From assembly GCA_026724425.1 (NCBI GenBank), contig JAIUCV010000347.1, forward strand, positions 124,001 through 188,000: a stretch of 64,000 nucleotides of DNA, written 5' to 3'. Source of the DNA: Erythrophleum ivorense (lineage: Eukaryota > Streptophyta > Magnoliopsida > Fabales > Fabaceae). Below the pieces are notes generated by a model. That model was given only the letters and a program-made list of their open reading frames with translations, was not told the origin of the DNA and made no database searches. Positions 26,881-39,615 of this stretch are shown in pieces (within the stretch, counting starts at the first letter, position 1; every line of letters starts with the position of its first letter). The position numbers and the translations under genes were made by a program.

Positions 26881-29671
26881 TTTCTAAATGACTTGTCTGG
26901 AATGAAATATGTGGCTTAACTACCTTCCAAGTGTTGTGTAACTATTGTACTCTTTCTCACTACTTACTGTGGTCTATGTGTATGTCTTCCTTTTAGGCTT
27001 GTTAAGCTAAATTAGCATTAAGTTAGCTTAGCTTATACACCAATCATGCCCAAAAGTTTTAGGTTATGACATTCATCGTTGCTCCTATCAATCTCCTAGA
27101 GGTGTGATCTCATCACAACCACGGATTAAGTAAAATAAGCACAAAGATAGCTTATATAGGTTGTTCGACTGGGAGATGCAAGATCACCCAATTTTGCTAT
27201 AAAATGAGTGATTGTAGACACATACTTGGAATGTAATGAAGAAGGCAATTCCCTAATTAAAATAAAAATCCCAGCACTGGATATGAAGTATCTTCCTAAT
27301 TATAAATGCTAAAAATAAAAAGGAAAAAAAAAACAGTTGTTTCTTTCTTTAATTCAATCCACTCTGCAAAATTTCAATTAAGAGGAAAGAGGAGGGAGAG
27401 GAAGAGAAGAAATTGAAAATTTGATTAAATAATTTTAAAAGAAAAGAGGGGGTGGGGAAGAAAAACCTAGGTGAAAGAGAGTCGATTGAAAGATTTATTA
27501 CATGTTAAATTTTTTAATAAAAAATATTTAGATTTATTTTTATCATAAACTTCACAAGTGTTTTTTTTATATTTTTTTAAAAAAAGGGGGGACCTTTTTG
27601 TTCAGCTGAAAACGTAAATTGCAAATGTTAGCAATACTAGTCAAGAGGATAACAATCCCCTTAGTTATAATTATTATTGTATTTCATTGACAGAAAAACT
27701 TTATAAAATTTGGGTAATAATTATTTATTTCTATAATCATATAATTAAAATTATTTTATTTATATTTAATTTGATTATGTATTTTTTTACATCTTAATTT
27801 AGTAAAAAAACCCATATGAATGTTTAAAATCACTTCTCCATCCAAACAGTATTAATTAGAAAATACCCATAAATATGTCCTTTTTATATAGTCTGACAAT
27901 AATTTTTTTTGGGTAATAAGTAGTTAAACATTAATATTATTGATAAAAATGCTTATAAGATAATTTAGCTACACGCATTTCTTTTTTGAAAAATTGATTT
28001 TTAAAAAAGACATTTTTAAAAAAATTAAAAATGTGGCAAAAGAACACTCCTGCTATTGAATATTTTGTTAAAAAAAGCGTATGCGTGATTGATAAAGTTC
28101 TGTGTGCGTACGCGTGTATGTGTCAGGCAAAGCCCATCACGTGATACTTTCTTTGTTAATGGTGACAATTGTAGAGGCAATGAGTGTATTTTTTGTGACA
28201 CAGTACTGGTGCACTGCGTACGATGTCCAGCCGAAAGGAAGCTAGGGTTCATTTGTTCGTTAAATAAGGGTGGCTTGATGATAAGCCTTTGAATTTTTTT
28301 TTTTTGGTTTAGTAAAAATTTGAAAAATGAATATTTTCGGTGAAAGTAAATATTTGTATGATTATTATAAGATGATAACTCTAAATCATAATTGAAGTTT
28401 ATTTTATATATATAAAGCATGAATTTCATTTTCATGGTTTTAAATGGTGAAATGAAAACTTGATTTCCTTTTTTTCCAATTTCTAATTCGTGAATAGAAA
28501 TTAATCTCCCGAAACATCATTCTAAACTGGTTATAACTACGCAGCTGAGGCTATAAGTCAGATGGTTAAGATAAATGACGGTTTGAGTGACAAAAATCCT
28601 GAATATTCCAAATCATAGATCATAAGATCAATGTTACTGTAAATTCCAATCTGAATGGCCCAAAACATACTGATTTACTCTCATCCCCAAGTGCATACTT
28701 GATGCCAGTATGTATGGGCAGGGCAATTGGTCCAGTAAGTGAAGGTTACAGATTTATTTCTAGAAACAATTTCCCAACGTACCAAAAAGATAGCATTAAG
28801 CTCATAAATTACATACTATAAACAAGTGCTTGAAATACTATGATTTAACAATAATCACTTTCTTTTCCTTAGGCATTCCATCTTTTCTTTTTTCATCACA
28901 GATTTGAACATCAATCTTTTTGAATTTGCAAGATTGGTCTCATAAACTTCCTGCCCTTGGGTGCGCCATTATGCAACATTCACATGCTAATCTCAAACTA
29001 ATCTAATGGAACCATTTTCATTTTATGCGAACCAAAAAAAAAAAAAAAGCATACTGCAACCAATTCCATATACCTCAGACATAGTGTTAACTCAGAATAT
29101 CACCTTCCTATTTCTTAAACCCAATCTCATTTTATAGAGATCAAAGCTCTGTCTGGAGCCATGGTAGTTCAGAGAAGCTATGCAGGTGAATACAGATCGC
29201 TATCCACCCATCTGAGCTGTGCTTTCTCCTGCATCAAAGAATAGAACTATACTCAGAAAACAAATGGGGGCATTATGAAGGCTATATTCAGCAAAATAAG
29301 TTAAAGGTATAGCTAACACGGCAAGTGTAAAAGCCGAAAAATACACTGAAATGTGAGGGTGCAAAGAGGGAAAACAAAGGAGGCATAACTGTTTTGATGT
29401 GCCTCCCTTCCATAATTGAGACATAGTAACGCAATATGTTGTGTTGGGCAAACCAATAAAACAGTAGTAGAACCCAACATAGACTGAAGGCCATAAAGGA
29501 GACATATTTATGCACTATGTTGTATGTGAAAAACCAATAATACAGTAATAAAACCTAAAATATAAAACAGGGATTGACATGATAGAGGACAAAATCCAAT
29601 ATTTCAATCAGTGAAATAGGATTGGACAAATAGGACTACCAAATGAATAGATAGCAACTCACATGCTTCAT
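26881..29671. other. Intergenic region with a small GC-richer patch
   Basis: Mostly AT-rich. The 28,080-28,270 patch is GC-richer, includes CACGTG near 28,138 and has short open stretches on both strands, none matching a known family. The FAR1-gene 3' UTR probably extends left from 29,671. Confidence 0.4.
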
Positions 29672-30461
29672 TCATCTATTTTTGATTCCCATCTCAGCAT
29701 CAAGATTCCTAAGATTTTCATAAACTGAATGGATTTTTTTGGAGAGATGTTCGCTGTGGCCTTCAACATCCTTCAAGAATGTTTGTAGCTGGTCTCGGTA
29801 TGCTGCACTCAATCGCTTCTTAACCCGCAATTCTGCAGTCAATTCTTGAATTTTCTTATCCTTCTCATCCTACAAAATTAAGTACACAGAAAACATATAC
29901 AAGAGAACCAGTACAATCCTAAAAATATTTTCCACGAGGCTACATGACAACTCTAGAGTGGCATGCATATGCATGACCACAAGAGCAGAGAAAATTACCA
30001 TCCTAGTAAAATTTCAATTGCTAGACAAGTATCTAGGACAATCTTACAAGTGTTCGATGTGTCTTTTGCAAGTCAGCCACCAACGGATGATTATGGTCCC
30101 TAACAAATTTCCGGATAACCCATTCCCCAACCTTTTCTCTCTTCAACAGAATCATTGCTGTGCAAACATTTTGTCGATCTTGCTTCTCAAATGTAACTTT
30201 TGTCCGACTAAAAGAGCCACCTCTACATCCAAGTCCACGAGAGACGATTGAACCATCCTGCTCAGACTTCCGTGATGACAGAACACGAGTCGTGAATCCT
30301 GCTTGTGAGGCATAGTTATCATAGAAACCTCTTGCAGCTTTTTCTGATTCAAATGACATACCTTCATATGGTTCTTGATTTATGTGAACTTCATATGTAT
30401 TCATGCCAACATCCCCAGAAGTTTCCACATCCCTATTTCCATCATCCAGTGAAACTTCCAT
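29672..30461 (-). CDS. Short FAR1-domain protein (FAR1-related), two coding exons
   Basis: Coding exons are 30,461-30,048 (138 codons) and 29,869-29,672 (65 codons plus TGA), joined in phase 0 at GT/AG, giving 203 aa. Residues 33-128 form a FAR1 (WRKY-GCM1-like) DNA-binding domain: EGMSFESEKAARGFYDNYA, FTTRV, then C79, C100, H123 and H125 as likely zinc ligands, with FVRDHNHPLV. The C-terminal 65 residues (DEKDKKIQELTAELRVKKRL onward) look like a coiled coil. It lacks the MULE transposase core and SWIM finger of full FAR1/FHY3 proteins, so it fits the small FAR1-only class. Role inferred: nuclear DNA-binding or modulator of FAR1/FHY3. The ATG at 30,461 was chosen because the upstream in-frame extension starts only at a TTG. 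Exact orthologue unknown. Confidence 0.9.
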
Positions 30462-31389
30462 TTTGATTGAAAAAACCAACCTCAATAGCCACTCTCTAAT
30501 GTCTAATGTAAGTCACCTTGCCATAAAGAACCTGTCCAGAAATAGCCCACTAGTTAAAAAGACGAAGCTAAAAATATTTATAACTGTAAATCTTAATTGA
30601 TTATGTGAAAACCATAATATGTCAGATAAAATAGTATTACTATGATGATTATGCAAACAAAGTGCAATGTACTCAGGTATGTTTGCCAAGCAGAACAAAT
30701 ATGTTACCACTACCAAGATATAATCCGTATATCCAGCAAATAAATAAAGAAAAGGAATCAAGAAACAAAGAATCTTAAAAAATTTCTACCCTACTGAAAC
30801 TAACTTGTTAGTAAGTAGTGAAACACTTTTGATATCTGCATTTCGTAGCACACTGAACAGAAACATCAAAGCTCCATATGATCCTCCATTTCGTTGTCTT
30901 ACCTTTGGTTTTTTAGAACAAAAGATTGAGCAGGCTATTAAGCTTTGAAGAGAAGGAGAACAAAGATGATGAGACCATCATTTTCAACAAAATCTCATTC
31001 ATATGTCAGTTTCTCCGCACAAATTATCAAAACTTCTTTGCCATCATTAGTAAAGAAATTCTAATTGAGCCATTTCTACCATCAAAACCAGCCTTGAACT
31101 TAATTTGGACCTAACTATAGGAAAAATTCCAACTGGGTGTAAACAAAACTCGCATATACCTAAGGATGTAAAAGTTACTGCAACATAAAACCAACCCTCA
31201 AAATCTACGAAAATCAGAATTGTAAAATGAATTTGAAGCTTCAATTCAGGGACCATACATACACAATTACCTGTGATCAAATCCAGCAAAGCTACTACTA
31301 TTCTAGGGATTTAAAGAACTTTGTAGATTATATTCATTACAAGAAAGAGAAAATTAAAAAGAAGCAAAGGTGTAGAGGAATTATACTTA

Positions 31390-31632
31390 CAGAAAATTGG
31401 GTGTGTCAGTTCCAAAACATGGCTCTGAAATCGGGGTTTGGAAGTGGGATCTAAACTATATTGGTTGCTCGTAGCCGAAGAGGTAGATTCTAGGAAAGCA
31501 TTAACGGAGTTCTCTTGACCCCACTTCGGAAAACTGATTGCCTCGAGAACGGGACAAATAAAATAAGGGGGATTTACTCCAATTGTAATTTTATATATTT
31601 GTTCTATACCGGTAAAATACTATATATACGGG
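31390..31632 (-). promoter_or_regulatory. Probable 5' UTR exon and TATA region of the FAR1-domain gene
   Basis: On - a splice donor TTTTCT/GTAAGT sits at 31,391/31,390, suggesting a non-coding first exon. A TATATATA stretch lies at about 31,619-31,628, placing transcription start near 31,590. A tiny upstream ORF of four codons (MFWN, 31,420-31,406) lies in this exon. All inferred from sequence signals only. Confidence 0.5.
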
Positions 31633-31711
31633 ACAACATCAACAGGGGTTTTCATTTTCGCAGAAAGTACATTTTATCTTCGACTAAAACTGTAAAACCC
31701 CCCTTGTATTT

Positions 31712-32148
31712 CACAAATAAAGGTATTTTTTTATTTAATTTATTATAAATTATTTTTTCAATTAATTCATGAGATATTTTTTAATTTAATCTCTTATATA
31801 ATTATCTTTTTAGTGTGATATTTTACAAATAAATATTTTTTAATTTAGTCCCTCACAAATAATTGTTATTAATAATTTTCTTATTAATCTATTGTAAATA
31901 AAATTATTAGCAGATTAATAGAAGAACATTATGTATTACCTATCCAAAAAAAAATACTTTGCATGTTATTGTATTTGTTAATTTTATTTACAATAAATTG
32001 AGAGAAGGAAATAACAGTTTTTTTTGTAATGAATTAAATTAAAAAATACTAGTATGTAAGAAAGAAAAATAAAAAAATAATTTTATAAAAGAAAAAACTA
32101 AAAGGTATTTTATTTGTGAGGAAAATTAAAAAATATTCTATTTGTAAA
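31712..32148. mobile_element. Foldback MITE-like element upstream of the FAR1-domain gene
   Basis: The left arm begins CACAAATAAAGGTATTTTTT; the right arm (32,101-32,119 and on to 32,148) reads AGGTATTTTATTTGTGAGG, its near reverse complement, and the arms continue as AT-rich imperfect inverted repeats. No coding. Confidence 0.45.
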
Positions 32149-33015
32149 GGACAAAAATAAAGTTTTATTCTTTTATCTTCTACTCCACATTTTATTTTCT
32201 AAAATAGGACTTGCATAGAAAATTGATATTTTGAACAAACAAAACACTTTTTTAAAAATTTTGAATTAAAATTAAAAGTTGTTTTGGTTCAAGAAATCAC
32301 AATAAAAAAAAAGGAATTAGTGAGAAAGATGATAGATCAAATAGACAATAATTGTATTATAGAGGGAGTTTTACTGAAGGAATGTTATGATCCGACAAAG
32401 TAAAGATTACATTTTAAGTTTAGTACAATGAAAAATTATATTTTAAGTTTAGCACAATGCTGTCAGGTGAAATGAATCCTTCCACCTCTTCCGTTGTACC
32501 ACAGGAGATTTTTTTTTTATAAATTATTTGATCTTGTTATAATGGAACTGTCCTATTTATTTATATATTATTTTATATATTTGAATATCCATTTTGAAAC
32601 TTACAATTACCCCATCTACTTAACTAACTATAGAATGTAATTTGTATTGATCTTATCATTGAAATATAAATTAATTATCATGTTGATTGTGTAAACTAAA
32701 TTTTAAAATGTTAGATAACAACAAGTATGTAACAAATAATCATATTGAAGAATTGCAATTATGTTATCCTTCTCATTTTAAAAAATTAATGTCTCATTTG
32801 ATACATAAAAAACTTAGTAATGAAAATAAAAATAAAAAATTAAATAAAATGTAATAGAACAAATTATATTGGTATAAATAAAAAAGAAATAGATTATATT
32901 TGTATTTATTTATTTATTGTTAGAAGAAATAAGAATGAAATAGAATGTAATAAATAAATAAAAAAGTACCCTTGACTAAAAAATGTTTAATGAGATGACT
33001 GATATATACATATAC

Positions 33016-33046
<31 letters not shown>

Positions 33047-36000
33047 ATTATGATTAATTGATTATTTTTGTATAATTATTTATATTCATAAATTATCATT
33101 TTAATATAATAAAAATATTTTTTTATTTTTTTAATATTTTACATATTATTTATATATTAATTTAATATTTTTTTAATTTTTTAATTTATTTAAATAAATA
33201 TTAAATGCATGTAATAAAAATATAAATCTTAAATAATATTATATAAATATATATATATATATATATATAAAAGCAATGCATATAAAGCATTACATTTATA
33301 TACATTGCAATGGTCAGTCAAAAGACCAATTAGTTGGATGAATATTTTTAATATTAAATTTATAATTATTTTTATTTTTTAATTTATATACTTTATTATT
33401 TTTAATATTAAATATTATTAAAAAAATAATAAATTATTTTAGAGGTAAAAATAATAATAACACTAATTAATTAATTATAAATTTTTAACTAAAATTTATT
33501 CAAAAAATAGTAATTAATTAATTATTTAATTATAAATTTTCAACTAAAATTTAATTCAAAAACATTATTTTTCTACTAAATTTCAATCAAAAATTTTTTA
33601 CTAATAGTTTGGTCAAACAAAACAATGGTTTTTTGACCAAAATGTAGTTAAAAATTTTGCCAATCGATATAATTTTTATTTTTTTACATTTCAACATAAA
33701 AAAAATTTATAAAGTAATAAATTTTAAAAATATGTCAATTTTAATATTAAATAATAAAGACATTAAAATTATTTTTATTTCTTTAACTTTTCAACATAAA
33801 ACTTTTTTATGAAATAATAAATTTAAAAAATATGTCAATTTTATAAAGTATGAATAGAAATGGTAAAAAGTCATTATACATCTATTTAAAAATGTCGCAC
33901 AAAAAAATTGCTAGGGTATTGCTACTTTCAATTTTTGATTTTAATTCTTATAATCAAACGTATTTTATAGTAGATTTTTTTTTTTCACTTTCACTTCCCT
34001 CCATAATACCAATCATTGTAAAGTGTAGTTTAAAAAAGAAAACAAATAGTAGATCCCAACTATACCGGACCCACTTTTTTTTTCCTTTTAATTGTATCCT
34101 ACACAATTACTACAAAAAAATCCAAAGATCCAAGTTGGTTTAACTACCACTAGGTGTGACCATATTGTAAATTTGTAAAACACAAGGGATTAATAAAGGG
34201 ATTTTGATAACATATGCAAACTTCCAATATACAACTCCTAGCCTCTTATATAATTTTATGAAAGATTAGACTTAAATGTAATTTCTTATATTTTTATTAT
34301 TAAATTTCTCAATTGAAATATAATGAGTGTATAATTTTTTAATAATATTATAATATGTGTATAGTTTAATTGAAAATTATATAATTGTTTAGAAAATTAT
34401 ACATTTGTCTTTGTATTATTAAATAATCATATATTTATTATATTTTAATTAAAAACTAAAAATATAAGAAATGACATATAGATCTATTTATTTTATAAAC
34501 TACTCAAGCCCAACTTTGTAATTTTTATCAAAGTACTCTCTCTCAAGCCCAATAGAGGTAATATTGGTGAGCCACTTTTCGATGGGCTTACTGGGCCCAA
34601 CCATTGGAGTGGATTGTGGAGATCGATTACTCTGTTTTGCCCACTAAATATTGTGGTGTGACCCAAAGGATGGGGGGTTAGCTTTTTCCTCTGGCAAGTC
34701 TCTGTACTTATGTATCAGAACCGAGTAACTAACTAGAAAAGAAATGAATTCATGTTGACAGTATACGGAGAATTGAAAGGGATCCCGCTAGTGATGTGAA
34801 CTTTACCTAATAGTACACCTTGAAGAAATTAATTGTATTGATATAATTAATAATAATTTCTTATCGCATTAATAACAACTTAATGTACTAATAATTAGTA
34901 ATTAATATAAAAAGTATCATTGTCTTGAAGGTATTATTAGTATTGACATCTCACTGTACTGATAATTGACTACTAAATGTGCTAATGTAATAATAATAAA
35001 AAAGCACCTCATATACTAAAACCATGATCATTGGACCAGAAAACGAAGAGTAGAGGGACAAATCATCGCTACAACTGAAAACGACTCGTTTGGGGTTTTC
35101 TGGTGATTGAGGAAAGGTGGAAGTCATTGCGGTGGCCACGCGGTGTCCTTAAAATTCACAAAAGGTTGAAATTTTCATATAATCCTAAATTTTATTTTAA
35201 AATTGACATGTAAGACCTATTTTAAAAAAATTATAATTTAAGATTTTGAATTAAAAATATTTATTATAAAAGAATTTAAATTTTAAAATTATTTTGAGGG
35301 GTCTTAAAATTAAAATTTTAAATTATATAAAAAAATTATAATTGAACACTCTAAGTTTTAATTTTTGGTTTCAAAGTCTTTTAAAATAATTTCAATTATT
35401 AAAATATTTTAATATAAATTTTTTTAACTTAAAATGTTAAATTATAATTTTTTATTTAAAATCTTATCACAAATTAGTCACGCTTATAATCTTATTTTCA
35501 CATTAGGACCACCCATTTCACTTGGCCCCTTCATGCAAATATATAATAATTGGTTTATTGAGATTAGACCTTATCATACGTTGAAAAGTTTATCCAGCCC
35601 AATAAGTTTAGCCTAAAAAAAGAAAAAGATATGAACTCTTAAAAAAAAGGGTTGTTTATAAAAAATTTGAATATAAAATAAGTTGGGCTCATGTTTTTCT
35701 TTAAAACTTGACCTGAGCAAATTTTTTTATTATTTTATTGTAATATATTTAAGTCTATCTAAATATTTTTTAATTTTTGTCCTTTCCACTTTAATCTTTT
35801 TCCCATGAATAGAATCTAAAAATCAATTATTAATATAATTTGATAGAAAACACAACTTTCAATGTTGGTATAGTTTATAATTAAAGTTTAAATACTAAAT
35901 TATACATGTCAAATATGAAAAATAATATAGTCACATAGTTGAATAAAAAAAATTAAATAAATATCAAATGCATCCATAAGTGATGGATAATTATTATGCT

Positions 36001-36629
36001 CTTTTGGCCCAAAAAAATATATTTTTGAATAATATAACTAGTATGTACTATATCATTCATTAATAAATGAGTTTGGTAAATGTAAAAATGGGTATTATTT
36101 ATAGCGAAATCATGTTTAGCAATATTAGATATTAATTTGCAAACTAACTTAATTTTTTTATTTTTAAATTCCTAGATAATGCCTTTTATATCCATTTCTT
36201 TTTTTTTTTTTTTTGAGAGAAAAAAAGTAGTTGGGAGAAGTTGGCCCAAAGAAAAAAAAATAATATCAAAGGAGGAAACAAGCTATGTCAACCATACTTG
36301 AATTTTTCTAAGCTCAACTCAACCCTAAAAAATAGGAAAAAAAATATGTGCCCAAGCCCAACTCTAGTTTTAATATTAGTTTTTGATGGGTTTAGCCTCT
36401 TTTTTAATGAGTTCAACTTATGATCAAGTCTAATTAAAATGTGAGTAGAAGAAATCACAGTTAAAATATGAATAGAGTAACATAGTCATTATTTGTTTAC
36501 CCAAAAAAATTAATTCTAAGACATAATCTTCATTTTATAACAAAAACTTAGTCCCTATTTTTATTGAATTTATAAATTTTTGAATCTAAATCTATTTATT
36601 TGAAAAAATATTAAAATTATTAACTTTTG
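32149..36629. other. Long AT-rich intergenic region
   Basis: Dominated by A/T runs, a (TA)n microsatellite at about 33,002-33,046 and another near 33,249-33,269. Local AT-rich duplications occur at 33,460-33,560 and 33,660-33,840. The only GC-richer patch is 34,500-35,150. The open stretch 35,139-34,951 (-; MATAMTSTFPQSPENPKRVV) matches no family I can name. Confidence 0.4.
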
Positions 36630-37060
36630 GCTAATTTGCATATAACCCCTAGAACTTTAGGTCATGTACAAATAGCTTTCTTAACTTTCAAAACTTTGCA
36701 ATGAGTTTTCTTAAACTTTTAAATTTGTACAAATAACCTATTATCATTAGTTAATCCATTGTTGCACTAATGAAGCTTAACACATTAAGGGAGTTATTTG
36801 CATATAATTTAAAATTTAGAGGAGTTATCTACACATAATTCAAAGTTTAAAAAGGTTAATTTGTATAAGAAATGAAGTTTAGAGAATTTATTATTCCTAA
36901 TGTCATACTACGTTAAGAAAATAATAGATTAATTAATAGTATAGAGGTTATTTACATAAATTTAAAAGTTGAAGGGAGTTTACTGCAAGTCTTTAAAAGT
37001 CAATTGAATTATATATATATATATATATATATAAGTTTAAAGGAGTTTTGTATAATTTAG
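36630..37060. mobile_element. Foldback MITE with arms of roughly 100-130 bp
   Basis: The left arm at 36,637-36,730 contains AAACTTTTAAATTTGTACAA then ATAACC. The right arm, reverse complemented, contains CAACTTTTAAATTTATGTAA then ATAACC. The arms flank about 200 bases with more copies of the same phrase; a (TA)n run sits at 37,011-37,033. Similar to 9,945-10,345. Confidence 0.55.
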
Positions 37061-37297
37061 TCTTAATTTTTTTAAATTAGAACTCATTTCTATAAAATGT
37101 ATTCATCTGAAATTAAAAAATTTACAATTATTAATATTATTGAAATACAGAATTAATATAATTTAAAATTATCAACATAATTGTGAGTCCGAAATGAATA
37201 AATGTCACCTTATTTTTTTATCCATGTATCTTAATCCAAACGAATAATTTTTTATAGCTAGTCATAGAACGTGATTACTTTGATCATTTGAGTTTAT

Positions 37298-37999
37298 TAG
37301 GGATGTTCATTGGCCTGATATGCCTTAGAGACCCGCCCTAACCCGGTCTAATCGGGTCGGGTCGGGTTGAGCCAAAAATATAAATGAGTAGAATTTTAAA
37401 TAAAACTATATTAAGTCGGATCAGGCCACGGGTAAAAGCGTATTCTGCCCAACCTGCCCTAATAGTTACCTTTTTTTAATTATTAATATCTTGCCATTAT
37501 ATATATATATATTTATATGTATGTATATTTTAATTCTTATTTCATCTCATTCTTTATACATATTGCAGTTTTTATTACCTACACAAACCTTCCTTACTTC
37601 TTAATTGTTTTCATCATTAATGTGTATACTTATTAGTTTTTCTTTTGTTGAATAATGAAAATACACATATTTACTTAAAGCTAATTATACTGGTATAGCT
37701 TATATTTTGTTTGATAATACTAGACTATTTTTTTATTATTGATAAAAATATAAGAGTTCTAAAGGTCTATTATTTTAAAATATATATATTTATGAGTTTA
37801 TAAAAATATATTTTAATATTACAAGTATTAATTCATTAAAAAAAAGCCCAGACTGTCCTAACTAGCCTTAATCTGCCTTAGAATCAGGTTTATTTAGGGC
37901 GGGTTAGGCCATAGGCATAAAAATAAGTCTGATATTTTAATTGGATAGGACATCAGGCCGACTAGATGTCCTGTTCAACCCTGCCCATGTATCGTCCTA
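37298..37999 (-). mobile_element. Non-autonomous hAT element, family A copy 3 (702 bp, inverted)
   Basis: It is flanked by GAGTTTAT (37,290-37,297) and GAGTTTAC (38,000-38,007), a 7/8 target duplication. The termini are TAGGGATGTTCATTGGCC and, on the other strand, TAGGACGATACATGGGCAG. The interior matches copies 1 and 2 in reverse orientation. No coding. Confidence 0.85.
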
Positions 38000-38022
38000 G
38001 AGTTTACTATGAACAATGCATA

Positions 38023-38890
38023 TTAAATACTCAATGAATAGATTCAATCTTGATTTTGGAAATAAAGAGAGAAGAGAGAGAGGATACCAACAAGGAAAAG
38101 TAAAAGGCATGAGAATGAGACACACTTTGATTAGTTCCAATTTTTTAATTTTTTTAATATTTTATAAATTTTGGAGAGCAAAAACACAAAAAAGAGTAAA
38201 AAAAGAAAAATTAAACCTAATACACGAACCCACATCCTCTGTTATAACTCATACCACAGTGGAGGTGTTGTAACCCTCCAAATAAGGGGCTATAATTTTT
38301 AAATTCTTTTTAGCTTTTTTATTAATCTTCACTTCAAATTTGACCTTCCTCTATTGGGACAGCAAAAAGGATTTATTTCTCTTATACACACTTTAATTTT
38401 CTTGTATCACTCTCTCTTTAAAATTTATAAAATAAATAAATAAATAAAATATTTAAATACTCAATTAATGGATTCAATCTTAGTTTTGGAAGAGAGAGAG
38501 AGAGAGGATACCAACAAGGATTAGTAAAAGGCATGAAAATGAGACACATTCTGATGAGTTTGAATTTTCTAAATTTTGTTTTAAACTTTTTATAAATTTT
38601 GGAGAGCTAAAACAGATAAAAACAAGTGAGTAAACAAAAAGTGAACCGTATACACAAATCTACATCCTCTGCTATGGCTCATACTGTAGCACAAGTGCCA
38701 TGATCCGCCAAATAAAAGAGTTACAACTTTTACGTTTTTTTTCTTTTTTTAATTTTTATTATTTTCTTCAAATTTGACCTTTCTCTGTTGAGACAGTAAA
38801 AGATTTATTTCCTTTATGCACACTTTAACTTTCTTATATCCTCTTTAAAATTTACAAAATAAGAATGAAAAATTAAATAAAATATTTAGA
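38023..38890. repeat. Tandem duplication, two units of about 430 bp
   Basis: Unit 1 starts ATTAAATACTCAATGAATAG (about 38,022) and unit 2 TTTAAATACTCAATTAATGG (about 38,452). Both go on to GATTCAATCTT, AGGATACCAACAAGGA, AAGGCATGA, TACATCCTCTGCTAT or a close variant, and end with AAATTTAYAAAATAA. The offset is 430 bp. Divergence (several percent plus small indels) shows the duplication is not recent. No coding function seen. Confidence 0.85.
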
Positions 38891-39135
38891 CAATCCTCAC
38901 GCCACTTTCATGCGCCAAGAATATGGTCAATTTTTACTTTACTTTTTAACAGGCCCAGTACAAGGTACCTAATGTTGTCTCCCGCCATCTAAGGTTAAAG
39001 TCATAGATCTAGGGTGGAAGACTCTGGAAACACCTTGTCATTCATATTATTTTAATTTTGATTTTCAGATATACTGAGGAGGATCAGACCCTCAACAGCC
39101 CTTCAGATTGTCTTGTGTCGTTTTAATTATATTTG

Positions 39136-39480
39136 AGTTAATTATATAATTTTTTTAAAAGTTTAGTTGAAATCACAAGAATTTTTTAATTTTAAAAATA
39201 TATAAAAATTATTTTTGAAATAAAAATTATATTAAACTTTAATTTAATTTTAAATTTTTGAATAAAATATTTTCTATTGACTTAAATATATTTTTTGTTA
39301 AATTTAATGAAAATAAAATTTATTTTTTATTTTTATTTAAAAATATTTAGATATAATATATATTTGTATGTTTAAGTTAGTTAAAAATAATTTAGTTAAA
39401 AAAATTTAAAATTAAGCTAAAATATGTTTTTTTTTAAATGATATGATTTCAATAAAATTTAAAGAAAATCTATATAATAT
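39136..39480. mobile_element. Foldback MITE (family B copy 1)
   Basis: The left arm ATTATATAATTTTTTTAAAA then GTTTAGTTGAAATCA pairs with the right arm, whose reverse complement reads ATTATATAGATTTTCTTTAA then ATTTTATTGAAATCA. A related copy follows at 39,616 and is split by a LINE. Non-coding. Confidence 0.55.
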
Positions 39481-39615
39481 ACCCTATGCTTTTTCTTAAG
39501 TTATTCTTACATTTTCTTTTATACCTTATTATTCACATCCCAGTGATACAACATATATATTACCGTAAAGCTAAACCTGTTCTAATATTCTGACTTCTAC
39601 GTATACTAATTAATT

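Noticed and set aside
28025..28435. 136-codon open stretch on -
   Set aside because: Composition is partly low-complexity Lys/Asn/Phe and no domain is recognisable.
28551..28620. Possible tRNA-like or SINE A-box sequence (GTCAGATGGTTAAG)
   Set aside because: No B box, no cloverleaf and no poly(A) tail in the right place.
34951..35139. 62-codon open stretch MATAMTSTFPQSPENPKRVV on -
   Set aside because: The start looks gene-like but the reading frame runs into AT-rich sequence within 40 codons and no continuation exon was found.
13301..37999. Idea that the three related ~680-bp segments are solo LTRs
   Set aside because: Their ends are inverted repeats with 8-bp duplications, which fits hAT and not LTRs (TG...CA, 4-6 bp).
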